Program-made: the position numbers and the translations under genes | NCBI GenBank assembly: GCA_902577945.1 | Contig: CACHBB010000003.1 | Span: 1-64,000 of the forward strand | Length of the DNA: 64,000 nt | Origin: an uncultured Alphaproteobacteria bacterium | Lineage (GTDB): Bacteria; Pseudomonadota; Alphaproteobacteria; HIMB59; GCA-002718135 | Reading direction: 5' to 3' | The notes under the pieces: model-generated | Database searches by the model: none | What the model was told of the DNA's origin: nothing | The model's input: only the letters and a program-made list of their open reading frames with translations | Shown: positions 42,351 to 56,808 of the stretch, in pieces | Layout: every line of letters begins with the position of its first letter | Position numbering within the stretch: position 1 is the stretch's first letter

Positions 42351-42684
42351 GATGGTGTATAAGCCGGGTTCTGTTATTTTTATAAAAAAAGATGATCATT
42401 AATCTAGAACAAATGTCACCATTTGCTTCAAGCGGTCTACCCGAATAACTCATCTGGAAATGATTGTTATTCCTATTTGACCTTGCTCCAGAAAGGGTTT
42501 GCAATGCCTCTTTTGTTACCAAAAAAGCGGTAAGCTCTTACCTCACCATTTCACCCTTACCTATAAAGGCGGTATATTTTCTGCTGCACTTTCCCTAAGC
42601 CATAGCTTGCCAGGTGTTACCTGGTTTCTTTTCCAGTGGAGCCCGGACTTTCCTCTTGATTTCTCAAGCGATCATCACACCATC
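42351..42684 (-). ncRNA. rnpB: RNase P RNA (class A)
   Basis: Reverse complement contains GAGGAAAGTCCGGGCTCC, TAGGGAAAGTGCAGCAGAAAATATACCGCC, GGTAAGGGTGAAATGGTG and AACCCGGCTTATACACCATC; P1 pairing GATGGTGT/ACACCATC. Confidence 0.95.
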
Positions 42685-42703
42685 AATTTACTAATATTAA
42701 AAT

Positions 42704-43453
42704 TTATAATTTTTTCAATACTAAAGTTAAAAAATGTATTTTTATATAAGTAAAAGTTTTATCGTCCACTATACCATTGATATTAGATTGAATAAAATGT
42801 GTTTGATAAGCTATTATTAATTTTTTAAACAAATAATTGTTATGCACAACTAAGGATGTGTCGTATCCTATAAAATTAAACAATAATATAATTATCTTCT
42901 TTTTTGAATTAAAATGATATTTTTCAAACCATTTATTCAATATTTTTAAGTAAATTTTATTTTTTTTATCCGGACAAAAGGCTATATTTTTATTATATAA
43001 AAATTTCCATGGAAAATATTCGCCCGGATCTTTTTTTCTAAATGGTGCAATATCTGAATGCCCTAATACATTTCTATTATTAATTTTATACTTTTTTAAA
43101 ATATAGGTCAAAAGCAAAGATAGAGACCTCATCATATTCTTTGAAAATTTGTTGTTTTTATATTTTAAACTATAATCTAACTCAATACCTATGGAACTTG
43201 AATTAAGATCACTTTCTCCATTCCAACTTGATACACCTGCATGCCAAGCTCTATATTTTTCATTTACAAGAGTATAAATTTGACCTTTTTGAGAAATAAT
43301 AAAATGACTACTTACTTTATTATTTTCATTACATAAATGAGATATAGCTTTTTCACAATTTTCTAGCGCTGTATAATGAATAATTACATAATTAATTTTT
43401 GATTTCTTTCTCTTATCAAAACTAAATGATTTAAATTTATTTATAAATTTCAT
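42704..43453 (-). CDS. N-acetylmuramoyl-L-alanine amidase (amidase_2, AmpD-like)
   Basis: VIIHYTALENCEKAISHL, VSSHFIISQKGQIYTLVNEKYRAWHAG, SSIGIELDY, VLGHSDIAPFRKKDPGEYFPW. Confidence 0.9.
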   Translation of the reverse strand: MKFINKFKSFSFDKRKKSKINYVIIHYTALENCEKAISHLCNENNKVSSHFIISQKGQIYTLVNEKYRAWHAGVSSWNGESDLNSSSIGIELDYSLKYKNNKFSKNMMRSLSLLLTYILKKYKINNRNVLGHSDIAPFRKKDPGEYFPWKFLYNKNIAFCPDKKNKIYLKILNKWFEKYHFNSKKKIIILLFNFIGYDTSLVVHNNYLFKKLIIAYQTHFIQSNINGIVDDKTFTYIKIHFLTLVLKKL

Positions 43454-43488
43454 TCAAATTTACCTTTATACAATATATATATGAATTT

Positions 43489-48530
<5,042 letters not shown>

Positions 48531-48600
48531 TTTTTTGCTATAATATAACTATATAGTAATTTATAAACTATGTTAATTTTATCTTTGTAAAATAATTATT

Positions 48601-49386
48601 ATGAAAAATATATTTTTTTTATTCTTCTTTATATTTTTAACTTGTTTTTCAACAAATGTATTTAGTGCAGCTTCTGATCAAGTAGATACTAGTTCTGATG
48701 ACTTTGAAACTTCACAAGTAGAAGATGAAATTTATGATCCTTTTGAACCAATTAATAGAGCAATTTTTAGTTTTAATAATGTTGCTGATAGAATTGTTTT
48801 GGAACCAATTGCAAAAGGTTATAAAAAATTACCCTCACCATTACAGACTGGTATTAGTAATTTTTTAAGTAATTTAAGAGCTCCATTAGTAGTTTTGAAT
48901 CAAGTTTTACAAGGACAAGGAGAAAACGCCTTTCAAACAACTGGTAGATTTTTTGTAAATAGTACTGTTGGAATTTTTGGATTAATTGACGTGGCTGAAA
49001 AAATGGGGTTAGAAGAAAAAGAAGAAGATTTTGGTCAAACGCTTGCAACCTGGGGTGTAGGTGATGGATTTTATGTAGTACTGCCTTTATTTGGACCATC
49101 TAATGTTAGAGATACCACAGGTATGATTATGACAATGATGACTGATCCAATTAATGCTTATGTAGTAAGCGAAGGGGAGGCTTGGATTGTTCCAATGAGG
49201 ACTGCTGCTAATGCAGTTGATCAAAGATCAAAAATTATTGATGAGGTAAATGCATTAAGAGATAACTCCTTAGACTACTATGCTGCTGTAAGAAGTTCTT
49301 ACTATCAAAATCGAAATGCAGCAATAAACAACATAGATGATAGTGAATTAACTCCTTTGCCATTAATAAGCATTGAATTTGAATAA
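48601..49386 (+). CDS. mlaA: MlaA/VacJ family lipoprotein
   Basis: YDPFEPINRAIFSFNNVADRIVLEPIAKGYKKLPSPLQTGISNFLSNLRAPLVVLNQVLQG. Confidence 0.93.
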   Translation: MKNIFFLFFFIFLTCFSTNVFSAASDQVDTSSDDFETSQVEDEIYDPFEPINRAIFSFNNVADRIVLEPIAKGYKKLPSPLQTGISNFLSNLRAPLVVLNQVLQGQGENAFQTTGRFFVNSTVGIFGLIDVAEKMGLEEKEEDFGQTLATWGVGDGFYVVLPLFGPSNVRDTTGMIMTMMTDPINAYVVSEGEAWIVPMRTAANAVDQRSKIIDEVNALRDNSLDYYAAVRSSYYQNRNAAINNIDDSELTPLPLISIEFE

Positions 49387-49991
49387 TGAAGATTTTTCGT
49401 TTTCTTTTTTTATTAATCATAGTGTTTAATGGAAATAAGTTATTTGCGGACGAACCTTCAAGCTGGTTAAAAAATGAAATAGACAAGATTCTTATTTCTT
49501 ATCAAAGTAGTGACCTTCCAAATGAAAATAGATTTTTAATGATAGAACAAACTATTAATAATAATTTTGCTGGTACAGGTATAGCAAAATTTGTTGTTGG
49601 TGAGGCATGGAATAAAGCATCAAATGATATAAAAAAAGAATATGTTAAAAACTTCAAAAGACATTTAGCTTTAAATATAGCTTCTATGATGCAAGGTTAT
49701 TCAGACCAAAAATACGAATTATCAAAATCAAGTTTAGATACAAAAAGCAATATTATTTTAATTGATATGGAGATATTTTCTAACACTGGATCAGTCGTTG
49801 TAACTTGGAGAGTTAAAGAGTCAAAGGGACGATATTTTGTAATTGATCTCATAGTTGCAGATATATCATTAGTTGTTACTAAAAGATCTGAGTTTAACTC
49901 GATGTTAAAAAGTGTAAATTATAATTTATCAGAGTTTAATAAAATACTTTATAATCAAAACAACGAAAGTTATCAAAAAATAATTAATTAA
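49386..49991 (+). CDS. mlaC: MlaC/Ttg2D family phospholipid-binding protein
   Basis: Signal peptide; GKGIAKFVVGEAW-type motif (GTGIAKFVVGEAWNKASNDIKKEYVKNFKRHLA); downstream of mlaA with ATGA-type overlap. Confidence 0.85.
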   Translation: MKIFRFLFLLIIVFNGNKLFADEPSSWLKNEIDKILISYQSSDLPNENRFLMIEQTINNNFAGTGIAKFVVGEAWNKASNDIKKEYVKNFKRHLALNIASMMQGYSDQKYELSKSSLDTKSNIILIDMEIFSNTGSVVVTWRVKESKGRYFVIDLIVADISLVVTKRSEFNSMLKSVNYNLSEFNKILYNQNNESYQKIIN

Positions 49992-51112
49992 AATTTTAAT
50001 TTTGAGATATCTGTTTCATTAAAATATTGAGGTTTTTCTGGTTTGGTTTTTAAGATTATTTGATGATTTGTTTCTGCAGATTTTATTATTGCCTCCATAG
50101 TTTCTAATACATGTATTGATAAATCTATTGAACATCTAGGTTTTTGATTTCGCAAAATTGAATCTATCATATCAGATAAACCTATACCTCTGTAATTTGC
50201 TATTTTAGATCCATTGTTATCAATTGTGTTGGGAGTGCCTAATAACATATCATCATTCTTAATAATGTTCCATTCACTATCCTTATTTGAAAGTAAAATA
50301 TCTCCACTAAAAAAATTAGGATCTGGAATAATCATTGATCCTTCAAGTCCATAAAGTTCCATATTTGTGTGCGTGTGTTTCCATATATCCCATGAACAAA
50401 AAAATTGTATTTTTGATTCATTTTGAAAATTCAGTGTCCCTAATAAAGATGTTGGAGTTTCTACAATAATTTTTTCACCAAATCTTGGTTTACTTGTAAT
50501 CGTTCTTTCCTTTAAAGCAGTGCCGCTAATAGATTGAACACTTTTAATTGGTCCATTTAAATTTATTAATTGGGTTAAATAATAGACTCCAAGATCAAAT
50601 ACGGGTCCAGCACCAGGTTTAAAGAAAAAATCTGGATTGGGATGCCAGTCTTCCATTCCATGAGACATAATATTAAAAGTCCCCAATACAATTTTCCCTA
50701 TTTCTTGATTTTCAATTATACTCCTAGCTTTTTGACCTGCAGCCCCTAAAAAAGTGTCTGGAGCACAACCAACTATTAAATTTTTTTCTTGAGAAATTTT
50801 CTGTATTTCTAACCCATCTTTAAAATTAATAGCTAAAGGTTTTTCACTAAAACAATGCTTACCATTTTCAAGTGATTTAATGGTAACATCTTTATGAACA
50901 TTTGGAATTGTTAAATTGAGTATTATATCTATGTCTTTGTTCTTTAGTAAACCTTCTACAGAATAAGACTTTATTTGATATTTTTCTGCTTTGCTATCAG
51001 CTAAGCCTTCTAATATATCGGAACATCCAATTATATTAATATTATTAAAAATTTGCTGTGAATTAAAATATGTATCAGAGATATTTCCACATCCAATTAT
51101 TCCAATATTCAT
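49988..51112 (-). CDS. Gfo/Idh/MocA-family oxidoreductase
   Basis: NIGIIGCGNISDTYFNSQ, KHCFSEKPLAINFKDG, GPVFDLGVYYLTQLI. Confidence 0.92.
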   Translation of the reverse strand: MNIGIIGCGNISDTYFNSQQIFNNINIIGCSDILEGLADSKAEKYQIKSYSVEGLLKNKDIDIILNLTIPNVHKDVTIKSLENGKHCFSEKPLAINFKDGLEIQKISQEKNLIVGCAPDTFLGAAGQKARSIIENQEIGKIVLGTFNIMSHGMEDWHPNPDFFFKPGAGPVFDLGVYYLTQLINLNGPIKSVQSISGTALKERTITSKPRFGEKIIVETPTSLLGTLNFQNESKIQFFCSWDIWKHTHTNMELYGLEGSMIIPDPNFFSGDILLSNKDSEWNIIKNDDMLLGTPNTIDNNGSKIANYRGIGLSDMIDSILRNQKPRCSIDLSIHVLETMEAIIKSAETNHQIILKTKPEKPQYFNETDISKLKF

Positions 51113-51113
51113 T

Positions 51114-51884
51114 TTAAATTTTAGTTAAATATTCTAGTGATTTAGTAATATATTCTTTATAATCACTTGGGTCATCGTGCTCTATTGCAATAACTTCGCA
51201 GGGTGTATTGGATATTTTACTTAATAATTCTTTCCAATTAATAAAGCCGTCTCCAATTGAACATTGATTTGAGTGATTAAGCAAATCATTATTAGAATAA
51301 AAATCTTTCAAGTGACACGCAATAATTCGATTTTTATATTTATCAATCCATTCAATAGGATTTGCTTTACCCGCAGTTGTCCATCCTAAATCAATTTCAA
51401 ATTTTAAATTTTCGTCTTGATCTAAAATTAATTCCATTGGATATTTACCATTAGGAAGTTTCAAAAATTCAAATGAATGATTGTGATAACCGAGTGTTAA
51501 TCCATTATCATGAAAGATTTTAATATATTCTGAAATTTCTTTTGCAAATTGTATCCATTCACTTTCGTTTAAACTAAAAAATTCCTGAAAGTCTTTACCT
51601 TTTATTGCCTTTGGAGCAGGTATTATTGCATGTCTAATATTTAAATAATTAATTTTATTTATAGTATCGTTTAAATTTTCAAGACTTTCAAAACTTATGT
51701 GAGCAGATAGTGCTGTTAAATTATTTTGCTGTAATAAATCATATAATTCCTTTTCATCAAAATCTGATAATGCAAACAATTCTACATTTTTAATTCCCAT
51801 TGATGCAATATACTCGAATATATTTTTATAAGGTTCAAATTTTCTAGCAGTATATAGTTGAAATGAAATATCAGCCTTATTCAT
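51114..51884 (-). CDS. Sugar phosphate isomerase/epimerase family (AP endonuclease 2-like TIM barrel)
   Basis: FQLYTARKFEPYKNIFEYIASMGIKNVELFAL, LGYHNHSFEF, EIDLGWTTAGKANPIEWIDKYKNRI. Confidence 0.9.
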   Translation of the reverse strand: MNKADISFQLYTARKFEPYKNIFEYIASMGIKNVELFALSDFDEKELYDLLQQNNLTALSAHISFESLENLNDTINKINYLNIRHAIIPAPKAIKGKDFQEFFSLNESEWIQFAKEISEYIKIFHDNGLTLGYHNHSFEFLKLPNGKYPMELILDQDENLKFEIDLGWTTAGKANPIEWIDKYKNRIIACHLKDFYSNNDLLNHSNQCSIGDGFINWKELLSKISNTPCEVIAIEHDDPSDYKEYITKSLEYLTKI

Positions 51885-51885
51885 T

Positions 51886-52851
51886 TTAATTTTTCTCCAT
51901 TAGATTTAACCAAGCAATTTCTTGATCATTTAAATTAATTTTCAAATTGTTTAGACTAGAGTCTATTTCTTCAATTTTACGTGGACCGATTAGAGCAAAT
52001 GATGGAAAATTTAAATTAATTGGCCATGCACCTGCAATGTTTTGTGCAGTTGTATTCTTTTTTATTGCAAGTGATTTAGCTCTTTTCTTTCTTTCACGAT
52101 TATCTTCACTATCAAAGCAACTAAGTGGTCCACTAGAGTGGTCCCCTGGTTTCCTCCAACTTTCATCCTTAGTAATCTGATCTTCGATTTTTTTGGTAAT
52201 TTCATCAGGAAGAAAATAACCTCTGCCTTGACTTGACCATGAAAGATGTGCTGTATTTGTACTATCAAGATACTCTAAAATTTTTTGGTCATTTGATGAA
52301 ACACATCCTGACCAAAGAGGTTTGATCATTTTACAGAGTGCTAAATTATTATTTAAAATACTAAAACCAAATTTATTATTTTTTTTTGCCCACTCACTAG
52401 CTTCTTGAAAGCGTTGTAAAGTCCAGTTTGAAGCACCAAATATCTTTATTCTTCCTTTTTGTTTTTCTTCATTCAAAACATCAATAAACTCACTAACAGG
52501 AATCTCGATATTGTCTCTGTGCATTATATAAATATCAGCACTTTCACATTTAAGTCTATCCAATGACTCGCTAAGTTGCATTGTGATACTTTGTGGATTG
52601 CAATTTGGTGTATGTGCTCCTTTTGCAATTATTACAAGATCGTTTAAATTATTTCTTGATTTGTGCCATTTCCCCAAGAGAGTCTCCATAGAGCCTCCAC
52701 CATAAATATGCGCATTATCAAATGCATTTCCTCCTACCTCTACCCAGTGATCCCATAATTTAGCAGCTTCATCATAATTAGTTTGGTTATCATTACCCAT
52801 AATAAGTTTTGATATACTTTTTTCTAAACCATTTATGTTATCATATTGCAT
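51886..52851 (-). CDS. Aldo/keto reductase
   Basis: FDNAHIYGGGSMETLLGKWH, ESLDRLKCESADIYIMHRDN, GASNWTLQRFQEA. Confidence 0.9.
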   Translation of the reverse strand: MQYDNINGLEKSISKLIMGNDNQTNYDEAAKLWDHWVEVGGNAFDNAHIYGGGSMETLLGKWHKSRNNLNDLVIIAKGAHTPNCNPQSITMQLSESLDRLKCESADIYIMHRDNIEIPVSEFIDVLNEEKQKGRIKIFGASNWTLQRFQEASEWAKKNNKFGFSILNNNLALCKMIKPLWSGCVSSNDQKILEYLDSTNTAHLSWSSQGRGYFLPDEITKKIEDQITKDESWRKPGDHSSGPLSCFDSEDNRERKKRAKSLAIKKNTTAQNIAGAWPINLNFPSFALIGPRKIEEIDSSLNNLKINLNDQEIAWLNLMEKN

Positions 52852-52853
52852 AA

Positions 52854-53891
52854 TTAATCTTCATTTAGTTTGTAATTAATTTTTTGTCTCCATTTATCTA
52901 AAACCTTTAGATTACCAAGAGTATCTTCCCATGTCATTCCTGGGTGTGGTACCTGATATTTTTCTTTTAAAATTGATTGACTAGAAAGCTCGGCTTCAAA
53001 AAAAAATAGATGCTCTGGTCCTTTAAATTCTCTAATTTCTTCATGACCATTTTTTATTATTCTTATATTGGAGTGATATGGACCACCATCTCTTCCTGGC
53101 ATCCATGGATTATCAATAATTATTTTACCATCTGAACCTTCAATAATTGCGTTGTTATCCATATTTTTCATAATTGCTGTATCTGCTTTAGCTGTTATTC
53201 CATTATCAAATTCCATTATAGCTGATGATATTTCATCTACACCTGTTTCTCCAATTTGTGCTTCAGCTGATAATTTAATTGGATTCACAAATTTTTTACC
53301 AGACTGTACTCCTGCGATCATTCTAGAAAGTGAAACAGGATATAAGCCAACATCCAAAATAGCTCCACCCGCTAAATTTTTATTAAAAAGTCTATGTTCA
53401 GGTATTACTTTGGTCATATCAAAGCCAAAAGAAGATATAATTTTAGTTATATCACCTATAGTCTTATTTTTTAATAGTTCTAATAAAGCTGGGATTTGAG
53501 GATGGCATCTGTACATAAATCCCTCTTTATAAAAAACACCTGCATCCTGAACTGCTTTTATTACTTTCTCCCCTTGTTTGAAGTTTACCGCACCTGGTTT
53601 TTCACACAGAATATGCTTACCTTTTCCAGCCGCTCTAATTGACAAGTCGGCATGAAATGTATGTGGTGTTGATATGTAAACAGCATCAACAAATTCACAA
53701 TTTAATAATGAATCATAATTTTCGAATCTTAAATTGTTTTGAATATTATATTTATCTCCAAAAACTTTTCTTCTTTCATCATTAAAACTTGCAACTGCAG
53801 TTAACTCTGCAGAATATGTTTGTAAGAGAGCATCTGCAAAATTGTTTGCAATTGAACCTGGGCCAATTATACCCCAACGTATTTTATTCAT
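52854..53891 (-). CDS. Gfo/Idh/MocA-family oxidoreductase
   Basis: RWGIIGPGSIANNFADALL, KHILCEKPGAVNFKQ, GGAILDVGLYPVSLSRMI. Confidence 0.93.
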   Translation of the reverse strand: MNKIRWGIIGPGSIANNFADALLQTYSAELTAVASFNDERRKVFGDKYNIQNNLRFENYDSLLNCEFVDAVYISTPHTFHADLSIRAAGKGKHILCEKPGAVNFKQGEKVIKAVQDAGVFYKEGFMYRCHPQIPALLELLKNKTIGDITKIISSFGFDMTKVIPEHRLFNKNLAGGAILDVGLYPVSLSRMIAGVQSGKKFVNPIKLSAEAQIGETGVDEISSAIMEFDNGITAKADTAIMKNMDNNAIIEGSDGKIIIDNPWMPGRDGGPYHSNIRIIKNGHEEIREFKGPEHLFFFEAELSSQSILKEKYQVPHPGMTWEDTLGNLKVLDKWRQKINYKLNED

Positions 53892-54956
53892 TTAATTTGT
53901 TATCGAACTCAACTCTCCAGATTGATACCTGGAGGCCATAATTGATAATGATGAAGGTTTTATTTTTGATGCATTTCCAGCAGCTCCAAATTCTTCTAAC
54001 TTATTTTTGACAACTTCTTTCATTGCATCTTTTGAAAGTGACAAATATTTTCTAGGATCAAACTCAGATGGATTTTCAAAAAAATATTTTCTTATTGCAG
54101 CAGTTGATGCTAATCTTAAGTCAGTATCCACGTTTACCTTTCTAACTCCATTTTTAATTCCTTCTTTAATTTCATCGAGCGGTACACCATAGGTCTCTTT
54201 TATTTTTCCACCATATTTGTTTATATCAGCAATTAAATTATTGGGTACACTAGAAGATCCATGCATAACTAAATGAGTATTTGGTATTTTGGAATGTATT
54301 TGTCTTATTCTTTCCATAGCGAGTGTTTCACCAGTGGGTGGTTTAGAAAATTTATATGCTCCGTGACTTGTTCCAATTGCAATTGCAAGAGCATCTACTT
54401 TTGTTTGACTTACAAATGTTGAAGCTTCATCAGGATCAGTTAGTAATTGGTCTTGAGTTAATATGCCTTCAGCACCAACACCATCTTCTTTTTCGCCAGT
54501 TCCTGTTTCAAGTGAACCAAGACAACCAAGCTCTCCTTCAACAGAGATGCCTAAAGAATGTGCAATATTAACTGTCTCTTTTGTAACTTTAACATTGTAG
54601 TCAAAGTCTGAAGGAGTTTTTTGATCTTCTTTTAATGATCCATCCATCATTACGGAAGTAAATCCAAGGTCCATACAAATTTTACAATCTTCTGGTGATC
54701 CTCCGTGGTCTTGATGAAGAACAATAGGAGTGTCTTTAAACTCATCTACAGCGGCTTCAATCATCTTAATTAAAAATTTAGGTCCAGCATATTTTCTTGC
54801 AGATTTAGATACTGCTAAGATGACTGGACTATTTAAATCATTTGCTCCCTCAACAATCGCACGTATTTGCTCAAGATTATTTATATTAAATGCTGGAACT
54901 CCGTAATTATTTTCGGCAGCGTGGTCTAGCAATTGTCTTAATGTAATAAGAGCCAT
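53892..54956 (-). CDS. Class II fructose-bisphosphate aldolase-family protein
   Basis: [78 protein letters not shown]. Confidence 0.93.
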   Translation of the reverse strand: MALITLRQLLDHAAENNYGVPAFNINNLEQIRAIVEGANDLNSPVILAVSKSARKYAGPKFLIKMIEAAVDEFKDTPIVLHQDHGGSPEDCKICMDLGFTSVMMDGSLKEDQKTPSDFDYNVKVTKETVNIAHSLGISVEGELGCLGSLETGTGEKEDGVGAEGILTQDQLLTDPDEASTFVSQTKVDALAIAIGTSHGAYKFSKPPTGETLAMERIRQIHSKIPNTHLVMHGSSSVPNNLIADINKYGGKIKETYGVPLDEIKEGIKNGVRKVNVDTDLRLASTAAIRKYFFENPSEFDPRKYLSLSKDAMKEVVKNKLEEFGAAGNASKIKPSSLSIMASRYQSGELSSITN

Positions 54957-54992
54957 AATGGTCTTTTATATTTTACTTCCTTAATTGCAAGA

Positions 54993-55844
54993 TTATCCTT
55001 TGACAGCACCAAAAGTTAATCCCCGGATAAACTGTTTTTGTAAAATAAAAAACATTATTACTGGAGGAAGCGCGCAAACAATCGAACCAGCGGCAATAAG
55101 ATTCCAAGATGCTACCCATTGGCCACGTAACACTTGAATTCCAACAGTTACAGGGCGAACTGAATCACTTTGAACAAGAACCAAAGCCCAAAAATAATCA
55201 TTCCAAATAAAAGTAAAAATTAATACACCTAGTGCAGCTAATGCAGGCCTCATTAAGGGCAATACGATCTTTCTATAAATAAAAAACTCTGATGCTCCGT
55301 CAGCTCTTGCGGCTTCAATTAATTCAAATGGAAGCTCTTTAATGAAATTTCTTAAAAAAAATGTACAAAAGCCAGATTGAAAAGCTATGTGAAAAATAAT
55401 TAGCGCAAACCATGTATCATAAATTCCAAATTGTATAGTTATACTTCTAACTGGTACAAGCAAAATTTGAAAAGGGATAAAATTTCCAGCAATAAATGCA
55501 GCAAAAATTATCATATTTAGTCTAAACTTATGTATAGCTAAGGTAAAACCAGACATCGAACTAATCAATAATGTAATTAAAGTTGTTGGTATGGTTATAA
55601 TTAAACTATTAAGAAAAAATCTTGCCATTGGACTTCTAATAAAAACTTCTGAATAATTTTCAAAAAAATGGATTTCATTAGGTATGCCCCAATAATTCCC
55701 TGCATTTAAATCTGTCAAAGATCTTAATGAAATTAGCATAATAGCAAATAACGGAAGCAACCATGTAATTATGCTTAAATATAATAATATTCTGTAACGA
55801 TATCTGTTTAAAATTGGTTGTTTTTCTATTGGGTATGGAAACAT
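54993..55844 (-). CDS. Carbohydrate ABC transporter permease (MalG-like)
   Basis: EAA loop ELIEAARADGASEFFIYRKIVLPLMRPALA; six TM segments. Confidence 0.93.
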   Translation of the reverse strand: MFPYPIEKQPILNRYRYRILLYLSIITWLLPLFAIMLISLRSLTDLNAGNYWGIPNEIHFFENYSEVFIRSPMARFFLNSLIITIPTTLITLLISSMSGFTLAIHKFRLNMIIFAAFIAGNFIPFQILLVPVRSITIQFGIYDTWFALIIFHIAFQSGFCTFFLRNFIKELPFELIEAARADGASEFFIYRKIVLPLMRPALAALGVLIFTFIWNDYFWALVLVQSDSVRPVTVGIQVLRGQWVASWNLIAAGSIVCALPPVIMFFILQKQFIRGLTFGAVKG

Positions 55845-56764
55845 TATTTTTCAGATTTTTCATTTTGAAATAATCGATATAAAAACCACACGATATAAAT
55901 ATCCATTATTATAAATAATATTGTTGCAATTGCAGAACCGTATCCCATTCTGTAACTAAATAGTGCTTCTTCATACATTTTGTATGCGAGAACTGACGAA
56001 CTACCCCAAGGTCCTCCTTTGGTCATAATTGCTACCATATCAAAACTTCTTAAAGCGCCTACAACTGTTACAACAGTAGCTATAAAAGTTGCTGGCTTAA
56101 GTTGTGGAAGTATAACATACCAAAACATTTTAAAACCCATCGCACCATCAATTCTTCCAGCTTCAACTATTTCTCTGTTAACATTTGTCAGTCCAGTTAG
56201 ATATATAATCATTGTATATGCGATAGATGGCCAAAAAAATGCAAAAATTATCGCGTAAGTTGCTAGAGATTCTTCAGCTAAAAATGCTATAGGTTCTAAT
56301 CCTAAAGATCTAAAAACTAGGTCTAAAAAACCATATTTTGGTAAATAAAACCAAGAAAAAATTAAACCAACTACAACTAAATTAATTACAAATGGGAAAA
56401 AAAATAGAGGTTTAATAAATTTCATTTCTTTGATGTTTTGATTTAAAAAAATTGCTAAACCTAGTCCTATAGGAATGACGAGAAGACTTAAAATTAACCA
56501 CTTAATATTATTTATAATGAGAGTAGGAAATTCATAATCGTCAAAAAATAGTTCTTTATAGTTATCTAATCCAACCCACTTCCAGTTTTTAAGATCACCA
56601 CTTAAACCAAGCAACCCCCTGTCCATTCCATTCCAGGAATGAAAGCTTACCCAAATAGAGTCTATTATTGGATAGATAACATACAATAGGAAGAGGCAAC
56701 TAGCTGGTGCCAAAAAGAATATCGGCGCCAATTTAATTTGATTTTTTGATATATATTTTATCAT
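55844..56764 (-). CDS. Carbohydrate ABC transporter permease (MalF-like)
   Basis: REIVEAGRIDGAMGFKMFWYVILPQLKPATFIATVVTVVGALRSFDMV. Confidence 0.93.
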   Translation of the reverse strand: MIKYISKNQIKLAPIFFLAPASCLFLLYVIYPIIDSIWVSFHSWNGMDRGLLGLSGDLKNWKWVGLDNYKELFFDDYEFPTLIINNIKWLILSLLVIPIGLGLAIFLNQNIKEMKFIKPLFFFPFVINLVVVGLIFSWFYLPKYGFLDLVFRSLGLEPIAFLAEESLATYAIIFAFFWPSIAYTMIIYLTGLTNVNREIVEAGRIDGAMGFKMFWYVILPQLKPATFIATVVTVVGALRSFDMVAIMTKGGPWGSSSVLAYKMYEEALFSYRMGYGSAIATILFIIMDIYIVWFLYRLFQNEKSEK

Positions 56765-56768
56765 AAAA

Positions 56769-56792
56769 AAAGGCGGAAATATTTCCGCCTTT
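56769..56792 (-). terminator. Intercistronic hairpin + U-tract between solute-binding protein and permease genes
   Basis: Perfect palindrome AAAGGCGGAAATATTTCCGCCTTT; minus-strand U-tract runs directly into the permease ATG (CCGCCTTTTTTTATGATAAAA). Confidence 0.8.
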
Positions 56793-56808
56793 AATTTTTA
56801 CAAGGTCT

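Noticed and set aside
42337-42522. Minus-strand ORF of 61 aa
   Set aside because: Lies inside rnpB; the RNA explains the sequence conservation
42499-42753. Plus-strand ORF of 84 aa
   Set aside because: Antisense to rnpB and the amidase 3' end; no independent support
51947-52268. Overlapping ORFs on both strands within the aldo/keto reductase
   Set aside because: Alternate-frame artefacts of a well supported gene
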